Positions 1 through 9,400 are shown, numbered from the stretch's first letter. The stretch: DNA of 23,891 nucleotides from Providencia sneebia DSM 19967 (GCF_000314895.2 NZ_CM001773.1:836397-860287), one strand, 5' to 3'. Notes: a model not told the origin generated them from the letters alone. Translations and numbers: made by a program.

Positions 1-545
1 ATAACACAATTACTAACGGCAAAATAGCATTAGCAGAGACAAATGAGAAGGTAACTGCAAATACGGGTGCCATTAAAGATACTAACACTAAACTGGATAA
101 TTCCATATCCCAGCAGAAAGAAATTAATGGCCAAGTTAATGGTAAATTGGCACAAAATGATGCTTTCTGGGATGAGCAATGGAAACAAAATTACAGTTAT
201 GATGCGAGCATTAAGCAAAATAAATCTGATATTGCTAAAAACCGTCAAGATATTAATAAATTAAATTCACGAGTTGATCGTTTGGATCAAAAAGTGGATG
301 ACCTCAATGATACGATGAAACGCGGTTTTGCATCTCAAGCCGCATTAAATGGGCTGTTCCAACCTTATGGTGTTGGTAAATTGAATGCGACTGTTGCTCT
401 GGGTGGGTATGAATCAAAAACTGCGATTGCGGCAGGTACTGGTTATCGTTTTGATGAAAATACGGCAGTGAAAGCGGGTATTGCAACCAATACAGATGAT
501 TTCAAAGGTGTCACTTATAATGTCGGTGTGAATTTTGAATGGTAA
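1..545 (+). CDS. Trimeric autotransporter adhesin (YadA family), C-terminal part; 5' end outside window
   Basis: The frame is open from base 3 to the TAA at 543-545 and runs off the left edge, so this is the last ~180 residues of a longer protein. An internal TTG codon at 147 is not needed as a start. The first ~105 visible residues are polar, rich in Asn, Lys, Asp and Thr with heptad-like spacing, as in a coiled-coil stalk. The last ~75 residues, from about [17 protein letters not shown] to the end, fit the YadA membrane-anchor domain: a short helix, then four amphipathic beta strands ending in ...VGVNFEW with a terminal Trp. In this family three anchors build one 12-stranded outer-membrane barrel that carries the stalk and head to the surface (type Vc secretion). 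The binding head is not in the window, so the target is unknown. An intrinsic terminator follows 39 bp downstream. Family assignment is secure; no gene name can be given. Confidence 0.93.
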   Translation, partial: NTITNGKIALAETNEKVTANTGAIKDTNTKLDNSISQQKEINGQVNGKLAQNDAFWDEQWKQNYSYDASIKQNKSDIAKNRQDINKLNSRVDRLDQKVDDLNDTMKRGFASQAALNGLFQPYGVGKLNATVALGGYESKTAIAAGTGYRFDENTAVKAGIATNTDDFKGVTYNVGVNFEW

Positions 546-583
546 GTATTAATTAGTAAACCTCGTTATTATCCTCAATAATC

Positions 584-608
584 AAAAGCTAGCGATTGCT
601 AGCTTTTT
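584..608 (+). terminator. Intrinsic terminator of the autotransporter gene
   Basis: A perfect 6-bp inverted repeat, GCTAGC (588-593) and GCTAGC (598-603), is separated by the loop GATT and followed by five T (604-608). Four A precede the stem, which extends pairing into the T run and could let it work weakly in the other direction too. It lies 39 bp after the adhesin stop codon. Confidence 0.9.
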
Positions 609-774
609 CTATAATTATTGCTCTATTTATATTAAATCAAAAATGTAATTATACTTAATAAAATATTTTAACGGTAAAGTACTTTATTAAATACAATCAA
701 TAGGTCATAATATGCACTCGTTTTATTCAATAGTATTTATAGCTTTTAAAAATAGAGCCAACACTTTATATATA

Positions 775-802
775 CCAGTTTAAAATATATAGTTTAAACT
801 GG
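775..802. repeat. 10-bp inverted repeat in the convergent gap
   Basis: CCAGTTTAAA (775-784) pairs perfectly with TTTAAACTGG (793-802) around an 8-nt AT loop. It lies between two genes that end facing each other, 173 bp downstream of the first terminator and 115 bp downstream of the minus-strand regulator. It lacks a clean T run on either side, so it is at best a weak terminator. It may instead be a protein-binding palindrome. The rest of 609-917 is AT-rich and shows no gene or other element I can support. Confidence 0.4.
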
Positions 803-917
803 CATCTTTGCGTTATATAATTCCTGGTTGGTGTTATTTATTAATAGTAATACTTAAGTGATTCTATGTAGAATAAAAATAGTTATCAATAAATTAATAT
901 TCTATGATAGATTAATA

Positions 918-1238
918 TTAATTTAATAGATTGTTATTCGTTGTATTTGTGATTTTATAATAAGTTCTATCTTTATGTATAGCATCATTTATTCTTCTAT
1001 GGTCATGTTCATGTATGACCGTATTAAATAAGTCTCTCCATGATTTATTTAATATAACCAGAATACTATCTACCACTTCAAAAGTAAGTTTGGTTTTTCC
1101 TGTTTCATAACGGGATACCTGTTGTTGGCTAATGTTCAATAATCTTGCCAATTGATTACCGGATAAATTTTTTTCTCTTCTAATTTTTCTTATATACAGC
1201 CCTATATTTCTGTTCATTTCATCTGCAAGATAATCCAT
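918..1238 (-). CDS. XRE-family regulator, MrpJ-like
   Basis: A 106-residue DNA-binding protein with a Cro/C1-type helix-turn-helix at about residues 13-65. The recognition-helix region reads SQQQVSRYETG (37-47). The SQQQ-x-SRYE motif is, from family knowledge, characteristic of Proteus MrpJ and its paralogues, which are encoded at the ends of fimbrial operons and repress motility while fimbriae are made. The length is also close to MrpJ (about 107). I chose the ATG at 1238 because GAGG (1251-1248) sits 9 nt upstream. The longer start at 1253 overlaps that ribosome binding site and has none of its own. The tail after residue ~80 is rich in Asn and Thr and resembles no domain I know. Unlike classical members it lies beside a trimeric autotransporter gene, in convergent orientation, rather than a fimbrial operon. 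Control of adhesion or motility is inference. Confidence 0.85.
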   Translation of the reverse strand: MDYLADEMNRNIGLYIRKIRREKNLSGNQLARLLNISQQQVSRYETGKTKLTFEVVDSILVILNKSWRDLFNTVIHEHDHRRINDAIHKDRTYYKITNTTNNNLLN

Positions 1239-1280
1239 AAATGTTAACCTCATGAAAATAAGTATGTTAATTAGGATGTT

Positions 1281-1296
1281 TTACTGAGCACAGTAA
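1281..1296. promoter_or_regulatory. Palindrome upstream of the MrpJ-like gene (candidate operator)
   Basis: TTACTG (1281-1286) and CAGTAA (1291-1296) form a perfect 6-bp dyad with the 4-nt centre AGCA, 43 bp upstream of the preferred start. Spaced dyads of this size close to the promoter are typical operators of XRE regulators, so autoregulation is plausible. No protein-DNA evidence is visible and I see only this one copy. Confidence 0.4.
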
Positions 1297-2112
1297 TCAT
1301 CTAATTTCACAAAATGTAATCAAATACTAAAACCAATAGTCTATTTTGTATAATTGATTTAAGAAATCAAAATCTGAAAATAAAACGTAATAATCTATTA
1401 GCCGTAAATTTTATTACAAACAAATTAGCGTTAAAAATAAAATCAAAATATTAACAATGAGTTATAAAAATCACATAACATTTGTAAGGTTATATTTTTA
1501 CATTCTGATACATTTATAAATATTAACACAGAAATTATATTTAAATATTGCTTGTTTAGGTTAAAAAACATACTAATAATATGCATGTTTACATAATTAT
1601 TACTCGTTTTATGGTATTTCATTAGGTTATTATTAGGCTTTTTAAGAAAAGTCTTAATATAAGCATATGTAAAATATTTTAGAGATCTATGTGGTTTTTT
1701 ATGACTTATTAACGGTAGTTTAATTAATATTAATTAACTTTTATTTTCCAACATTAAATCAGATAACTGTAATGATATTAAGCATAACTATAACATTTTA
1801 TTATCAATTATTCATTGTTGTTTTGTTTAGAACCTGTCGTGCATAAGCTAAAAAACCATAGTTGCAATACTTAATATTTAATTATATTTTATTAATTACA
1901 TTTAAATATTATTCAGCGCTATTATTCTTTGTTAAATTATTTATACAAATATTACTTTAATTTGTAGTTTAAGCTAAAAAGTAATTTTTAGCTGTGATAT
2001 ATGCCTAATTTATGCATACAAAGGCTTATTTAATGTAGATTTAGTAAAAAAAAGAAAAATTATCTAATAGATTACATGTTAATTAGGATCTCTGAGTAAT
2101 ATAATCATTTGA
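1297..2112. other. AT-rich non-coding region
   Basis: About 0.8 kb with no reading frame of note, no tRNA-like structure and no strong terminator. It should contain the promoter of the MrpJ-like gene near its left end. An 18-bp perfect AT palindrome occurs at 1720-1737 (two TTAATTAAT half-sites), which could be chance in such skewed sequence. DNA of this composition usually attracts H-NS-type silencing proteins; that is inference. Confidence 0.6.
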
Positions 2113-2144
2113 TTAAAAAAACTCTAAGGATCAGCGATCCCTAG
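2113..2144 (-). terminator. Intrinsic terminator of the narXL operon
   Basis: Read on the minus strand, CTAGGGATC (2144-2136) pairs with GATCCTTAG (2132-2124), nine pairs including one G-U, around a 3-nt loop. A run of seven T (2121-2115) follows two bases after the stem. It lies 65 bp downstream of the narL stop. On the plus strand the stem has an A-C mismatch and no T run, so it is directional. Confidence 0.88.
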
Positions 2145-2208
2145 AAATTTCTTTAAGCTAAAATGAATTTCAAATCTTTCTTAACTAATCAGTTCATCAG
2201 TGTATATG

Positions 2209-2865
2209 CTACTTTTGCTGATGTACCCACACCGCTGCTTCAACTCGCGATTTTAGGTTTAATTTTTTCAATAAATGTTTTACATGTACTTTAACTGTGC
2301 TTTCAGCAATATCTAATTTTCGAGCAATCATTTTATTGGATAAGCCCTGAGAAATAAGGTCAAGAATATTGGTTTCTCTCGGTGTTAAAGACAACATGGC
2401 ATTTTCAGTTTTTGGCTTATTATCTCGTAGTGATTCTGCTAAGACGGAAGTTAATGCTGGGCTAACAACCATTTTTCCGCTAGCTGCTTTTTTCAGCGCA
2501 TCAATTAACTCTTCAGGCTCCATATCCTTTAATAAATAACCATCTGCACCACGTTTAAGTGCATTAATCAGATCTTCGCCATAATTAGAAACTGTGAATA
2601 AGATAATTCGCCCTGATAATTCACGTTTTCTCAGCTCATCAAGTGTTTCGAATCCATTCATCTCTGGCATATTTAAATCAAGTAAGATCAAATCAGGATC
2701 TTGTTCTTCAGCAATTTTTATTCCTGTTGCTCCATCTCCAGCTTCTCCTATCACACATAATGAGGGCTCAAGGCTAATCAGTTGTTTGACGCCATTTCTT
2801 AACATTGGATGGTCATCAATAAGTAGAATCGTTGATTTTTCACTGGTTATGTTTGTATTGTCCAT
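2209..2865 (-). CDS. narL: Nitrate/nitrite response regulator NarL
   Basis: A 218-residue two-component regulator that, once phosphorylated by NarX or NarQ, binds TACYNMT heptamers and switches anaerobic genes on nitrate. The receiver domain occupies residues ~11-130 with the acidic pair D17-D18, phospho-acceptor D63 in LLDLNMP, T91 and switch lysine K113 in YLLKDMEP. The LuxR-type helix-turn-helix occupies ~158-215, with recognition helix STVKVHVKH (189-197). By my recall it aligns with E. coli NarL (216 aa) along its whole length. The start has a GGAG box 12 nt upstream. The gene lies 21 bp behind narX in the same operon, and a terminator follows. It probably regulates the narK promoter, where heptamers are visible. 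Naming it NarL rather than NarP rests on sequence similarity and linkage to narX and narK. Confidence 0.97.
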   Translation of the reverse strand: MDNTNITSEKSTILLIDDHPMLRNGVKQLISLEPSLCVIGEAGDGATGIKIAEEQDPDLILLDLNMPEMNGFETLDELRKRELSGRIILFTVSNYGEDLINALKRGADGYLLKDMEPEELIDALKKAASGKMVVSPALTSVLAESLRDNKPKTENAMLSLTPRETNILDLISQGLSNKMIARKLDIAESTVKVHVKHLLKKLNLKSRVEAAVWVHQQK

Positions 2866-2886
2866 GAATGCTTTGCTCCAAAATAA

Positions 2887-4644
2887 TTAAGCTACAGATA
2901 AAGAGAATGTGATTTTAACGATTGTACCGCCTTGCTCCCTGCGAATTATTTCACATGTACCATTAAGACTAAGTGCTCTTTCTCTCATAATAATTAGGCC
3001 GTAATGGTTTTGTTTATTAGGTGTTAATTCTATTCCTTCACCATTATCTTCAATAGTAATAGTGGCTATTCCTGAATGTAGGTGAAGAGAAACTTGTGCC
3101 CAATTAGCGTGGGCATGTTTAAGAATGTTACTTAGAGCCTCTCGGATTATCTGTATAATATGAATAGATTGATGTGGTGAAATACTCTTCGCAGGCAAAT
3201 GATAGTTTAATAAGACCTCAAAGCCCATTTTTTGACTGAACTCGTTAATCGTGTTTTCCAGCGCGGGAAGTAATCCTGGCTCAGTGAGCTTTAATCTAAA
3301 AGTGGTTAATAATTCTCGTAGTTGACTATAGGCAGTGTTGATTTCATTACGCATTTCGCTAAGTAATTGTTGATGTTTTTCTGGTAATGATTCAGGTTGC
3401 ATTTGTAGGTAGCTAATTTGCATTTTTAAACAAGAAAGGGATTGAGCAATAGAATCGTGTAATTCTCTGGCTATAGATGAGCGCTCATCCATGATTAATA
3501 GCTGCTGCTGTTGTTCGATTTGATGTTCCATCGCGAGCATGCCAGAAATTTGTTTGACGAGCATAAGAACTAAATTATTTTGTTCGTCAGAAAGTGATTC
3601 ATTTGCTTCTATTTCGGCGACGATGATACCGTAACGATGTATATTGTCTGAAAGTTCCCATAATAATGTTTTAGGGTGAAGGATATTATTGTTAGGAATA
3701 GATGATAGGGTTTCAGATGGAATATTATCTAAATTACAGCTAATCTCATGAAAATATTTACCAGTATGATCTTCGTATAATCTTAAGCTCAGATTTTTTA
3801 ATATCGTAATTTTTTGCAATTTTCCTAGAATATGACTTAATCGCTCATCAAGTGGTGTTGCTGAATGCAGTATTTGGTTGGATTGATATAAAAAGGAAAG
3901 TACTTGGTTTTTTTGGCGGAGATCCGCTGTTTTTTCGGTAACTCTGAGTTCGAGTTGATGATAACTTTGTGCCAGTTCATCCGACATTTGATTTAATGTC
4001 ATCCCCAAAGCATTTAATTCATCTTGCCTATTATTGTGACTTGGATAGCGCTGACTAAAGTCTTTTTGGCCAATGGCATTTGCCATGGTTAGAAGTTTTA
4101 TCCAAGGGTAATAAATTTTACGTCTTAGGTGCCAAATGGTGATAATTAATAATAGAAAAACAAGGCCAATAAAAATGATTTGAGTCATTGCGACATAAGT
4201 CATTTTTCGTTCTGTTTTTTCATCAATATCATGGACAAGGTCGTCAAGCATACTGACAAAAGTAATAACTTCATATCTTGCATCATTTGGCGAAGTGGCT
4301 TTATTTAAAGCTGGGTACAATGTTTTTAGCCAGTAATTATTCAATTCTGAAAATTGAGTAGTCAGTTCTTCTGATTTGACAACTTGTGTTAATTCACGGC
4401 TTGATAGATCACTTTCTAATACGTCGAGATATTCCTTTGAATAGCCATTGAGGGGAACTAAAGAAAGTAACCGGTAACTTTGCATTCGCAGTGAGCCGGA
4501 TTTATTAATTGCGTGTGCATTACCTTGCACACTAATAATCATACGATTCGAGATAGTCATACAGATAATACCAAGTACAGCAATGAGTAGCATCAGCCCA
4601 ATAACTTGGTTGATAATCGAAAATCGAAGATGGAATGTTGGCAT
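2887..4644 (-). CDS. narX: Nitrate/nitrite sensor histidine kinase NarX
   Basis: A 585-residue inner-membrane kinase sensing periplasmic nitrate and nitrite and phosphorylating NarL. It has TM1 at ~9-32, then the periplasmic P-box INKSGSLRMQSYRLL (from ~46), which binds the ligand. TM2 is at ~149-172, followed by a HAMP linker, a central signalling module (~245-375), the H-box ARELHDSIAQSLS with phospho-accepting H396 (HisKA_3), and a HATPase with N506 and DNGEGI (533-538). I chose the second ATG (4644) because GGGA lies 8 nt upstream. The first ATG (4650) is only 2 nt from that box. The central module lacks the cluster of Cys that I recall in E. coli NarX: only C303 remains. It is divergent from narK across a shared 0.3-kb regulatory gap. 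NarX rather than NarQ follows from the P-box context and gene order. Confidence 0.95.
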   Translation of the reverse strand: MPTFHLRFSIINQVIGLMLLIAVLGIICMTISNRMIISVQGNAHAINKSGSLRMQSYRLLSLVPLNGYSKEYLDVLESDLSSRELTQVVKSEELTTQFSELNNYWLKTLYPALNKATSPNDARYEVITFVSMLDDLVHDIDEKTERKMTYVAMTQIIFIGLVFLLLIITIWHLRRKIYYPWIKLLTMANAIGQKDFSQRYPSHNNRQDELNALGMTLNQMSDELAQSYHQLELRVTEKTADLRQKNQVLSFLYQSNQILHSATPLDERLSHILGKLQKITILKNLSLRLYEDHTGKYFHEISCNLDNIPSETLSSIPNNNILHPKTLLWELSDNIHRYGIIVAEIEANESLSDEQNNLVLMLVKQISGMLAMEHQIEQQQQLLIMDERSSIARELHDSIAQSLSCLKMQISYLQMQPESLPEKHQQLLSEMRNEINTAYSQLRELLTTFRLKLTEPGLLPALENTINEFSQKMGFEVLLNYHLPAKSISPHQSIHIIQIIREALSNILKHAHANWAQVSLHLHSGIATITIEDNGEGIELTPNKQNHYGLIIMRERALSLNGTCEIIRREQGGTIVKITFSLSVA

Positions 4645-4722
4645 ATTCATTTTCCCAAAATAATCTCGTAATCACACTTTTTATGATGGTTATATTGTTC
4701 AGAGATCGCTTTAATTTACATA

Positions 4723-4772
4723 TACCACTTAAGTGTTACCACTAAATATCCAGCCTATAAAATAGTACCAAT
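4723..4772 (+). promoter_or_regulatory. Distal NarL heptamer group between narX and narK
   Basis: Three matches to the NarL/NarP heptamer TACYNMT lie in the same orientation: TACCACT at 4723-4729, TACCACT at 4737-4743 (14 bp apart) and TACCAAT at 4766-4772. They lie ~80-130 bp upstream of narX and ~200 bp upstream of the likely narK transcription start, so they could serve either gene. The motif is short and degenerate; the identical pair is the strongest part. Confidence 0.65.
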
Positions 4773-4837
4773 ATTAAGATAAAAACACTTTAATAAATTC
4801 TATTTTTATCTTTTATATTTATATGGTTATGTGAATA

Positions 4838-4853
4838 TACTCCTATTACTCCC
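4838..4853 (+). promoter_or_regulatory. Proximal NarL heptamer pair upstream of narK
   Basis: TACTCCT (4838-4844) matches the TACYNMT consensus, and TACTCCC (4847-4853), a near match differing only in its last base, starts 9 bp later. The pair is centred about 61 bp upstream of the FNR site centre, so roughly 100 bp before the expected start. From memory, a distal and a proximal NarL region upstream of an FNR site also describes the E. coli narK promoter. Confidence 0.6.
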
Positions 4854-4899
4854 TTATTGGGCTGCCTATATAATGCACAAAATCTAACTTAAATGTCTA

Positions 4900-4913
4900 T
4901 TGATTTAGATCAG
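4900..4913 (+). promoter_or_regulatory. FNR site of the narK promoter
   Basis: TTGAT-TTAG-ATCAG matches the FNR consensus TTGAT-N4-ATCAA at nine of ten positions. Its centre lies 67 bp before the narK ATG. If it acts as a class II activator site at -41.5, transcription would start near 4948, leaving a ~26-nt leader with the GAGGGAAG ribosome binding site. No strong -10 hexamer is visible (best around 4936-4941), which suits an activator-dependent promoter. Confidence 0.8.
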
Positions 4914-4973
4914 TCTAACCACGGCTAAATAACCACAAACTTCCTGTAAGAAAGCTATTTATTGAGGGAAGTT

Positions 4974-6371
4974 ATGTCGAAACAAGAACGCTTAAATGCT
5001 CAGCAAAAACAGTCAGGATCTGTTATTCAGGATTGGCGACCTGAAGATACTCAATTTTGGCAAAAAACTGGGCAACGAATTGCGAATCGGAATTTATGGA
5101 TTTCAGTGCCTTGTTTGTTACTTGCTTTTTGTGTTTGGATGTTATTTAGCGCTGTAGCCGTTAATTTAAATAAAGTCGGTTTTAATTTCACAACTGATGA
5201 ATTATTTTTATTAACTGCGCTTCCTTCCGTTTCTGGCGCACTTTTACGTGTTCCTTATTCGTTTGTGATCCCTATTTTTGGTGGTCGCCGTTGGACTGCG
5301 ATTAGCACTGTTTTTCTCATTATTCCCTGTGTTTGGTTAGGTTTTGCAGTTCAAAATCCTACAACACCTTATAGTATTTTTGTCATTATTTCACTTCTAT
5401 GTGGTTTTGCAGGCGCAAACTTTGCCTCTAGCATGGCCAATATTAGCTTTTTCTTCCCTAAAGCGCGTCAAGGTGGGGCTCTGGGTATTAATGGTGGCCT
5501 CGGCAACTTAGGTGTGAGCGTTATGCAGCTAATCGCACCTTTTATTATTGGTGTTGGCGTTTTTTCCTTTATGGGAGGAACTGGCACGCCACAAGCTGAT
5601 GGCTCAGTATTATGGTTAGAAAATGCCGCATGGATCTGGGTTCCTTTCCTGCTATTTTTCACAGTAGCAGCTTGGTTTGGTATGAATGATTTAGCGGCTA
5701 ATCGCGCATCGTTAAAAGATCAGCTTCCTGTATTAAAACGCTGCCATTTATGGATCTTAAGCTTTCTTTATCTCTCAACCTTTGGCTCCTTTATCGGCTT
5801 TTCAGCGGGTTTTGCCATGCTTTCTAAGACGCAATTTCCAGATATCAATATTTTGAATTTTGCTTTCTTTGGTCCACTACTTGGCGCATTAGCTCGCCCA
5901 GTAGGTGGCATGCTTTCAGATCGTTTCGGCGGCGTCAAAGTCACCGTTATCAACTTTGTCATGATGGCAATCTTCTCGGGTCTACTATTCCTCACATTGC
6001 CTGAGCACGGTCAAGGTGGCTCATTTATCGCATTCTATGCCGTCTTTATGGTGCTGTTCTTAACAGCTGGATTGGGTAGTGGCTCGACATTCCAAATGAT
6101 TGCTGTTGTTTTCCGCAAATTAACCATTGACCGAGTTTTAGGTCAAGGTGCAACGGAAGAAGATGCTCAAAAGAAAGCCGTGACAGAAAGTGCAGCTGCG
6201 CTTGGGTTTATTTCAGCCATTGGGGCAATTGGTGGCTTTTTCATTCCAAAAGCATTTGGTACTTCTTTAATGCTAACGGGATCACCTGCCGGCGCAATGA
6301 AGATTTTCTTCATATTTTATGTGTTCTGTGTGTTTATCACTTGGCTGGTTTATGGCCGTAAATACAAATAA
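4974..6371 (+). CDS. narK: Nitrate/nitrite antiporter NarK
   Basis: A 465-residue inner-membrane transporter of the major facilitator superfamily with twelve hydrophobic segments. It exchanges nitrate for nitrite, feeding the cytoplasmic reductase and removing its toxic product. The two substrate-gripping arginines are present: R92 in ALLRVPYSF and R308 in GALARPVGG (R89 and R305 of E. coli). So are both nitrate-signature glycine stretches, GGALGINGGLGNLGV (~167-181) and AGLGSGSTFQM. I chose the ATG at 4974 because GAGGGAAG lies 2-9 nt upstream. A TTG start at 4962 would add four residues but lacks a ribosome binding site. It aligns with E. coli NarK along its length, with a slightly different N-terminal tail. 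It opens a probable narKGHJI operon under FNR and NarL control. Confidence 0.96.
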   Translation: MSKQERLNAQQKQSGSVIQDWRPEDTQFWQKTGQRIANRNLWISVPCLLLAFCVWMLFSAVAVNLNKVGFNFTTDELFLLTALPSVSGALLRVPYSFVIPIFGGRRWTAISTVFLIIPCVWLGFAVQNPTTPYSIFVIISLLCGFAGANFASSMANISFFFPKARQGGALGINGGLGNLGVSVMQLIAPFIIGVGVFSFMGGTGTPQADGSVLWLENAAWIWVPFLLFFTVAAWFGMNDLAANRASLKDQLPVLKRCHLWILSFLYLSTFGSFIGFSAGFAMLSKTQFPDINILNFAFFGPLLGALARPVGGMLSDRFGGVKVTVINFVMMAIFSGLLFLTLPEHGQGGSFIAFYAVFMVLFLTAGLGSGSTFQMIAVVFRKLTIDRVLGQGATEEDAQKKAVTESAAALGFISAIGAIGGFFIPKAFGTSLMLTGSPAGAMKIFFIFYVFCVFITWLVYGRKYK

Positions 6372-6403
6372 TAACAATCAATAAAGATAATTAAGCAATG
6401 TAT

Positions 6404-6419
6404 GACGCCTTATCGCGTC
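6404..6419 (+). other. Small hairpin in the narK-narG gap
   Basis: GACGC (6404-6408) pairs with GCGTC (6415-6419) around the loop CTTATC, directly before the narG ribosome binding site TTGGAGGT (6423-6430). The following TCTCTTT is not a proper T run, so this is more likely a processing or translation-modulating stem than a terminator. No FNR site or separate narG promoter is visible in the 66-bp gap. Confidence 0.3.
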
Positions 6420-6437
6420 TCTTTGGAGGTCATCCGA

Positions 6438-9400
6438 ATGAGCAAGTTTTTAGATAGATTTCGTTATTTCAAGCAACTAGGCGAGACGTTTTCCGGCAAT
6501 CATGGTCAAGAATTAAATGTGAATCGTGATTGGGAAGATGGTTATCGTAGCCGCTGGCAGCATGACAAAATTGTGCGTTCTACACATGGTGTAAACTGTA
6601 CAGGTTCATGTAGCTGGAAAATATATGTCAAAAATGGCTTAGTGACTTGGGAAACACAACAAACTGATTACCCACGTACTCGACCTGATTTGCCCGATCA
6701 TGAGCCAAGAGGTTGCCCACGTGGTGCAAGTTATTCTTGGTACCTTTACAGCGCGAATCGCGTGAAGTATCCAATGGTTCGTAAGCGCTTACTTAAATTG
6801 TGGCGTGAAGCAAAAGCGGAACATCAAGATCCGGTCAATGCTTGGTCTTCAATTATTAATGACCCTAAAAAAGCACAAAGTTATAAACAAGCGCGTGGTC
6901 ATGGTGGTTTTGTTCGCTCTAGCTGGAGCGAAGTGAATGAATTAATTGCAGCTGCCAACGTGACCACTATCAAAGAGTTTGGTCCTGACCGTATTATCGG
7001 TTTCTCACCGATCCCTGCTATGTCAATGGTGTCTTATGCATCAGGTGCGCGCTATTTATCACTTATTGGTGGCGCATGCCTTAGCTTCTATGATTGGTAT
7101 TGCGATTTACCTCCTGCATCACCAATGACTTGGGGCGAGCAAACAGATGTACCAGAATCAGCAGATTGGTATAACTCTTCTTATATTATTGCATGGGGTT
7201 CTAACGTTCCTCAAACACGGACACCAGATGCACACTTCTTCGCAGAAGTTCGTTACAAAGGCACCAAAACGGTAGCTGTGACGCCTGACTATGCTGAGAT
7301 CGCTAAATTATGTGACCACTGGTTAAATCCTAAACAGGGTACAGACAGTGCAATGGCGATGGCAATGGGGCATGTGATCCTCAAAGAATTCCATGTTGAG
7401 CGCCAAGCTGAGTATTTCCGTGAGTATGTGCGTACTTACACCGATATGCCAATGTTAGTGATGTTGGATGAGCGCGAAGATGGTACTTATGCTGGTGGCA
7501 GAATGTTGCGTGCAGCAGATTTAATGGATTCTTTAGGCGAAGAAAAAAATGCGGAATGGAAAACCATCGCCATTGATGAAGCGACAGGTGAATTGTGTGT
7601 ACCACAAGGTTCAATGGGCTTCCGCTGGGATGAAAGCCGTAAATGGAATCTAGAGCCACGTAATGCGAAAGATGGGCAAGAGTTTAAGATGCAACTGAGC
7701 CTTTCTGACACGTGTGATGAAATGGTGGAAGTTGGCTTCCCTTATTTTGGTGGTTTAGAAAGCGAATATTTCCAGAATGTTAAGTTAAAAGATATTCTGC
7801 TGCACAAATTGCCTGCTAAACGTATTCAATTGGCAAATGGAAAGGAAGCGTTAGTTACTAGCGTTTACGACTTATTGCTTGCTAACTATGGTATTGACCG
7901 TGGTTTTGGTGATGAAAACTGCGCGGCAAATTATGATGAGATAAAAGCTTATTCTCCTGCTTGGGCCGAACAAGTGACTGGTGTGAGTCGCCAAAATATT
8001 ATTCGTATTGCTCGTGAGTTTGCTGATACAGCGGAAAAAACTCATGGTCGTTCGATGGTCATTGTTGGTGCAGGTATCAACCACTGGTACCACATGGATA
8101 TGACTTACCGCGCAATTATTAACATGTTGGTATTTTGCGGTTGTATTGGACAAAGCGGCGGTGGTTGGTCTCACTATGTAGGGCAAGAAAAATTACGTCC
8201 TCAAACGGGTTGGTTGCCATTAGCTTTTGGCCTTGATTGGCAGCGCCCACCACGCCACATGAATAGTACTTCATTTTTCTACAATCATTCTAGCCAATGG
8301 CGCTATGAGACGGTCGCTACCGAAGAGCTATTATCGCCATTAGTTGATAAAAAAGCATTCAGTGGCAGCCTTGTTGATATGAATGTGCGCGCAGAGCGCA
8401 TGGGGTGGCTACCTTCTGCACCGCAATTAGGTGTTAACCCAATCACGATTGCGAAAAAAGCAGAGGAAGAAGGGCTATCAGCTGTAGATTACACCGTTAA
8501 ACAGCTTAAAGAAGGCAATATTCGTTTTGCTTCGGAACAGCCTGATAATCCACAAAACTTCCCTCGTAACTTATTTATTTGGCGTTCAAACCTTTTAGGT
8601 TCTGCCGGTAAAGGCCATGAATATTTATTGAAATATTTGTTGGGCACTGAAAATGGTATTCAAGGCGTTGATTTAGGGCAACAAGGCGGCGTGAAGCCTG
8701 AAGAAGTTGAATGGGCTGATAACCCAGGTGAAGGTAAAGTCGACTTAGTTGTGACTTTAGACTTCAGAATGTCGAGTACATGTTTATTCTCTGATGTCAT
8801 TTTACCAACAGCGACTTGGTATGAAAAAGATGACATGAATACATCGGATATGCACCCGTTTATTCATCCATTATCAGCAGCCGTTGATCCTGCTTGGGAA
8901 TCTAAGAGCGACTGGGAAATTTATAAAGGCATTGCGAAGGCTTTCTCTGAGGTTTGTGTAGGTCATTTAGGTAAAGAAACCGACGTTGTGACGTTACCTA
9001 TTCAGCATGATAGTGCAGCTGAAATGGGACAACCTTTTGATGTGCGTGATTGGAAGAAAGGTCAATGCGAGTTGATCCCAGGAAAAACGGCTCCGCATAT
9101 TATGACGGTTGAACGTGATTACCCATCAACTCATGCACGTTTTACCTCGCTTGGTCCGTTAATGGATAAGCTTGGCAATGGCGGTAAGGGTATCAGCTGG
9201 AATACTCAAGATGAAATTGATTTCTTGAAGAAACTCAATAGAACACAGCCAAGTGGCGCAAATGAAGGTCGCCCGAAGATAGAAACAGCGATTGATGCCG
9301 CGGAAGTGATCTTAACTTTAGCCCCAGAAACAAATGGTCAGGTTGCCGTTAAAGCATGGGATGCTTTGGGTAAAGTCACTGGCCGTGATCATAAGCATTT

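Noticed and set aside
1720..1737. 18-bp perfect AT palindrome as an operator
   Set aside because: It consists only of A and T in a very AT-rich gap, with no gene start nearby, so chance is likely. It is mentioned only within the gap description.
7381..8186. Several antisense reading frames of 74-104 codons opposite narG
   Set aside because: They overlap a fully conserved narG in other frames, lack ribosome binding sites and show no domain-like sequence. They are shadows of its codon bias; the same holds for antisense frames opposite narI, narK, nikD and nikE.
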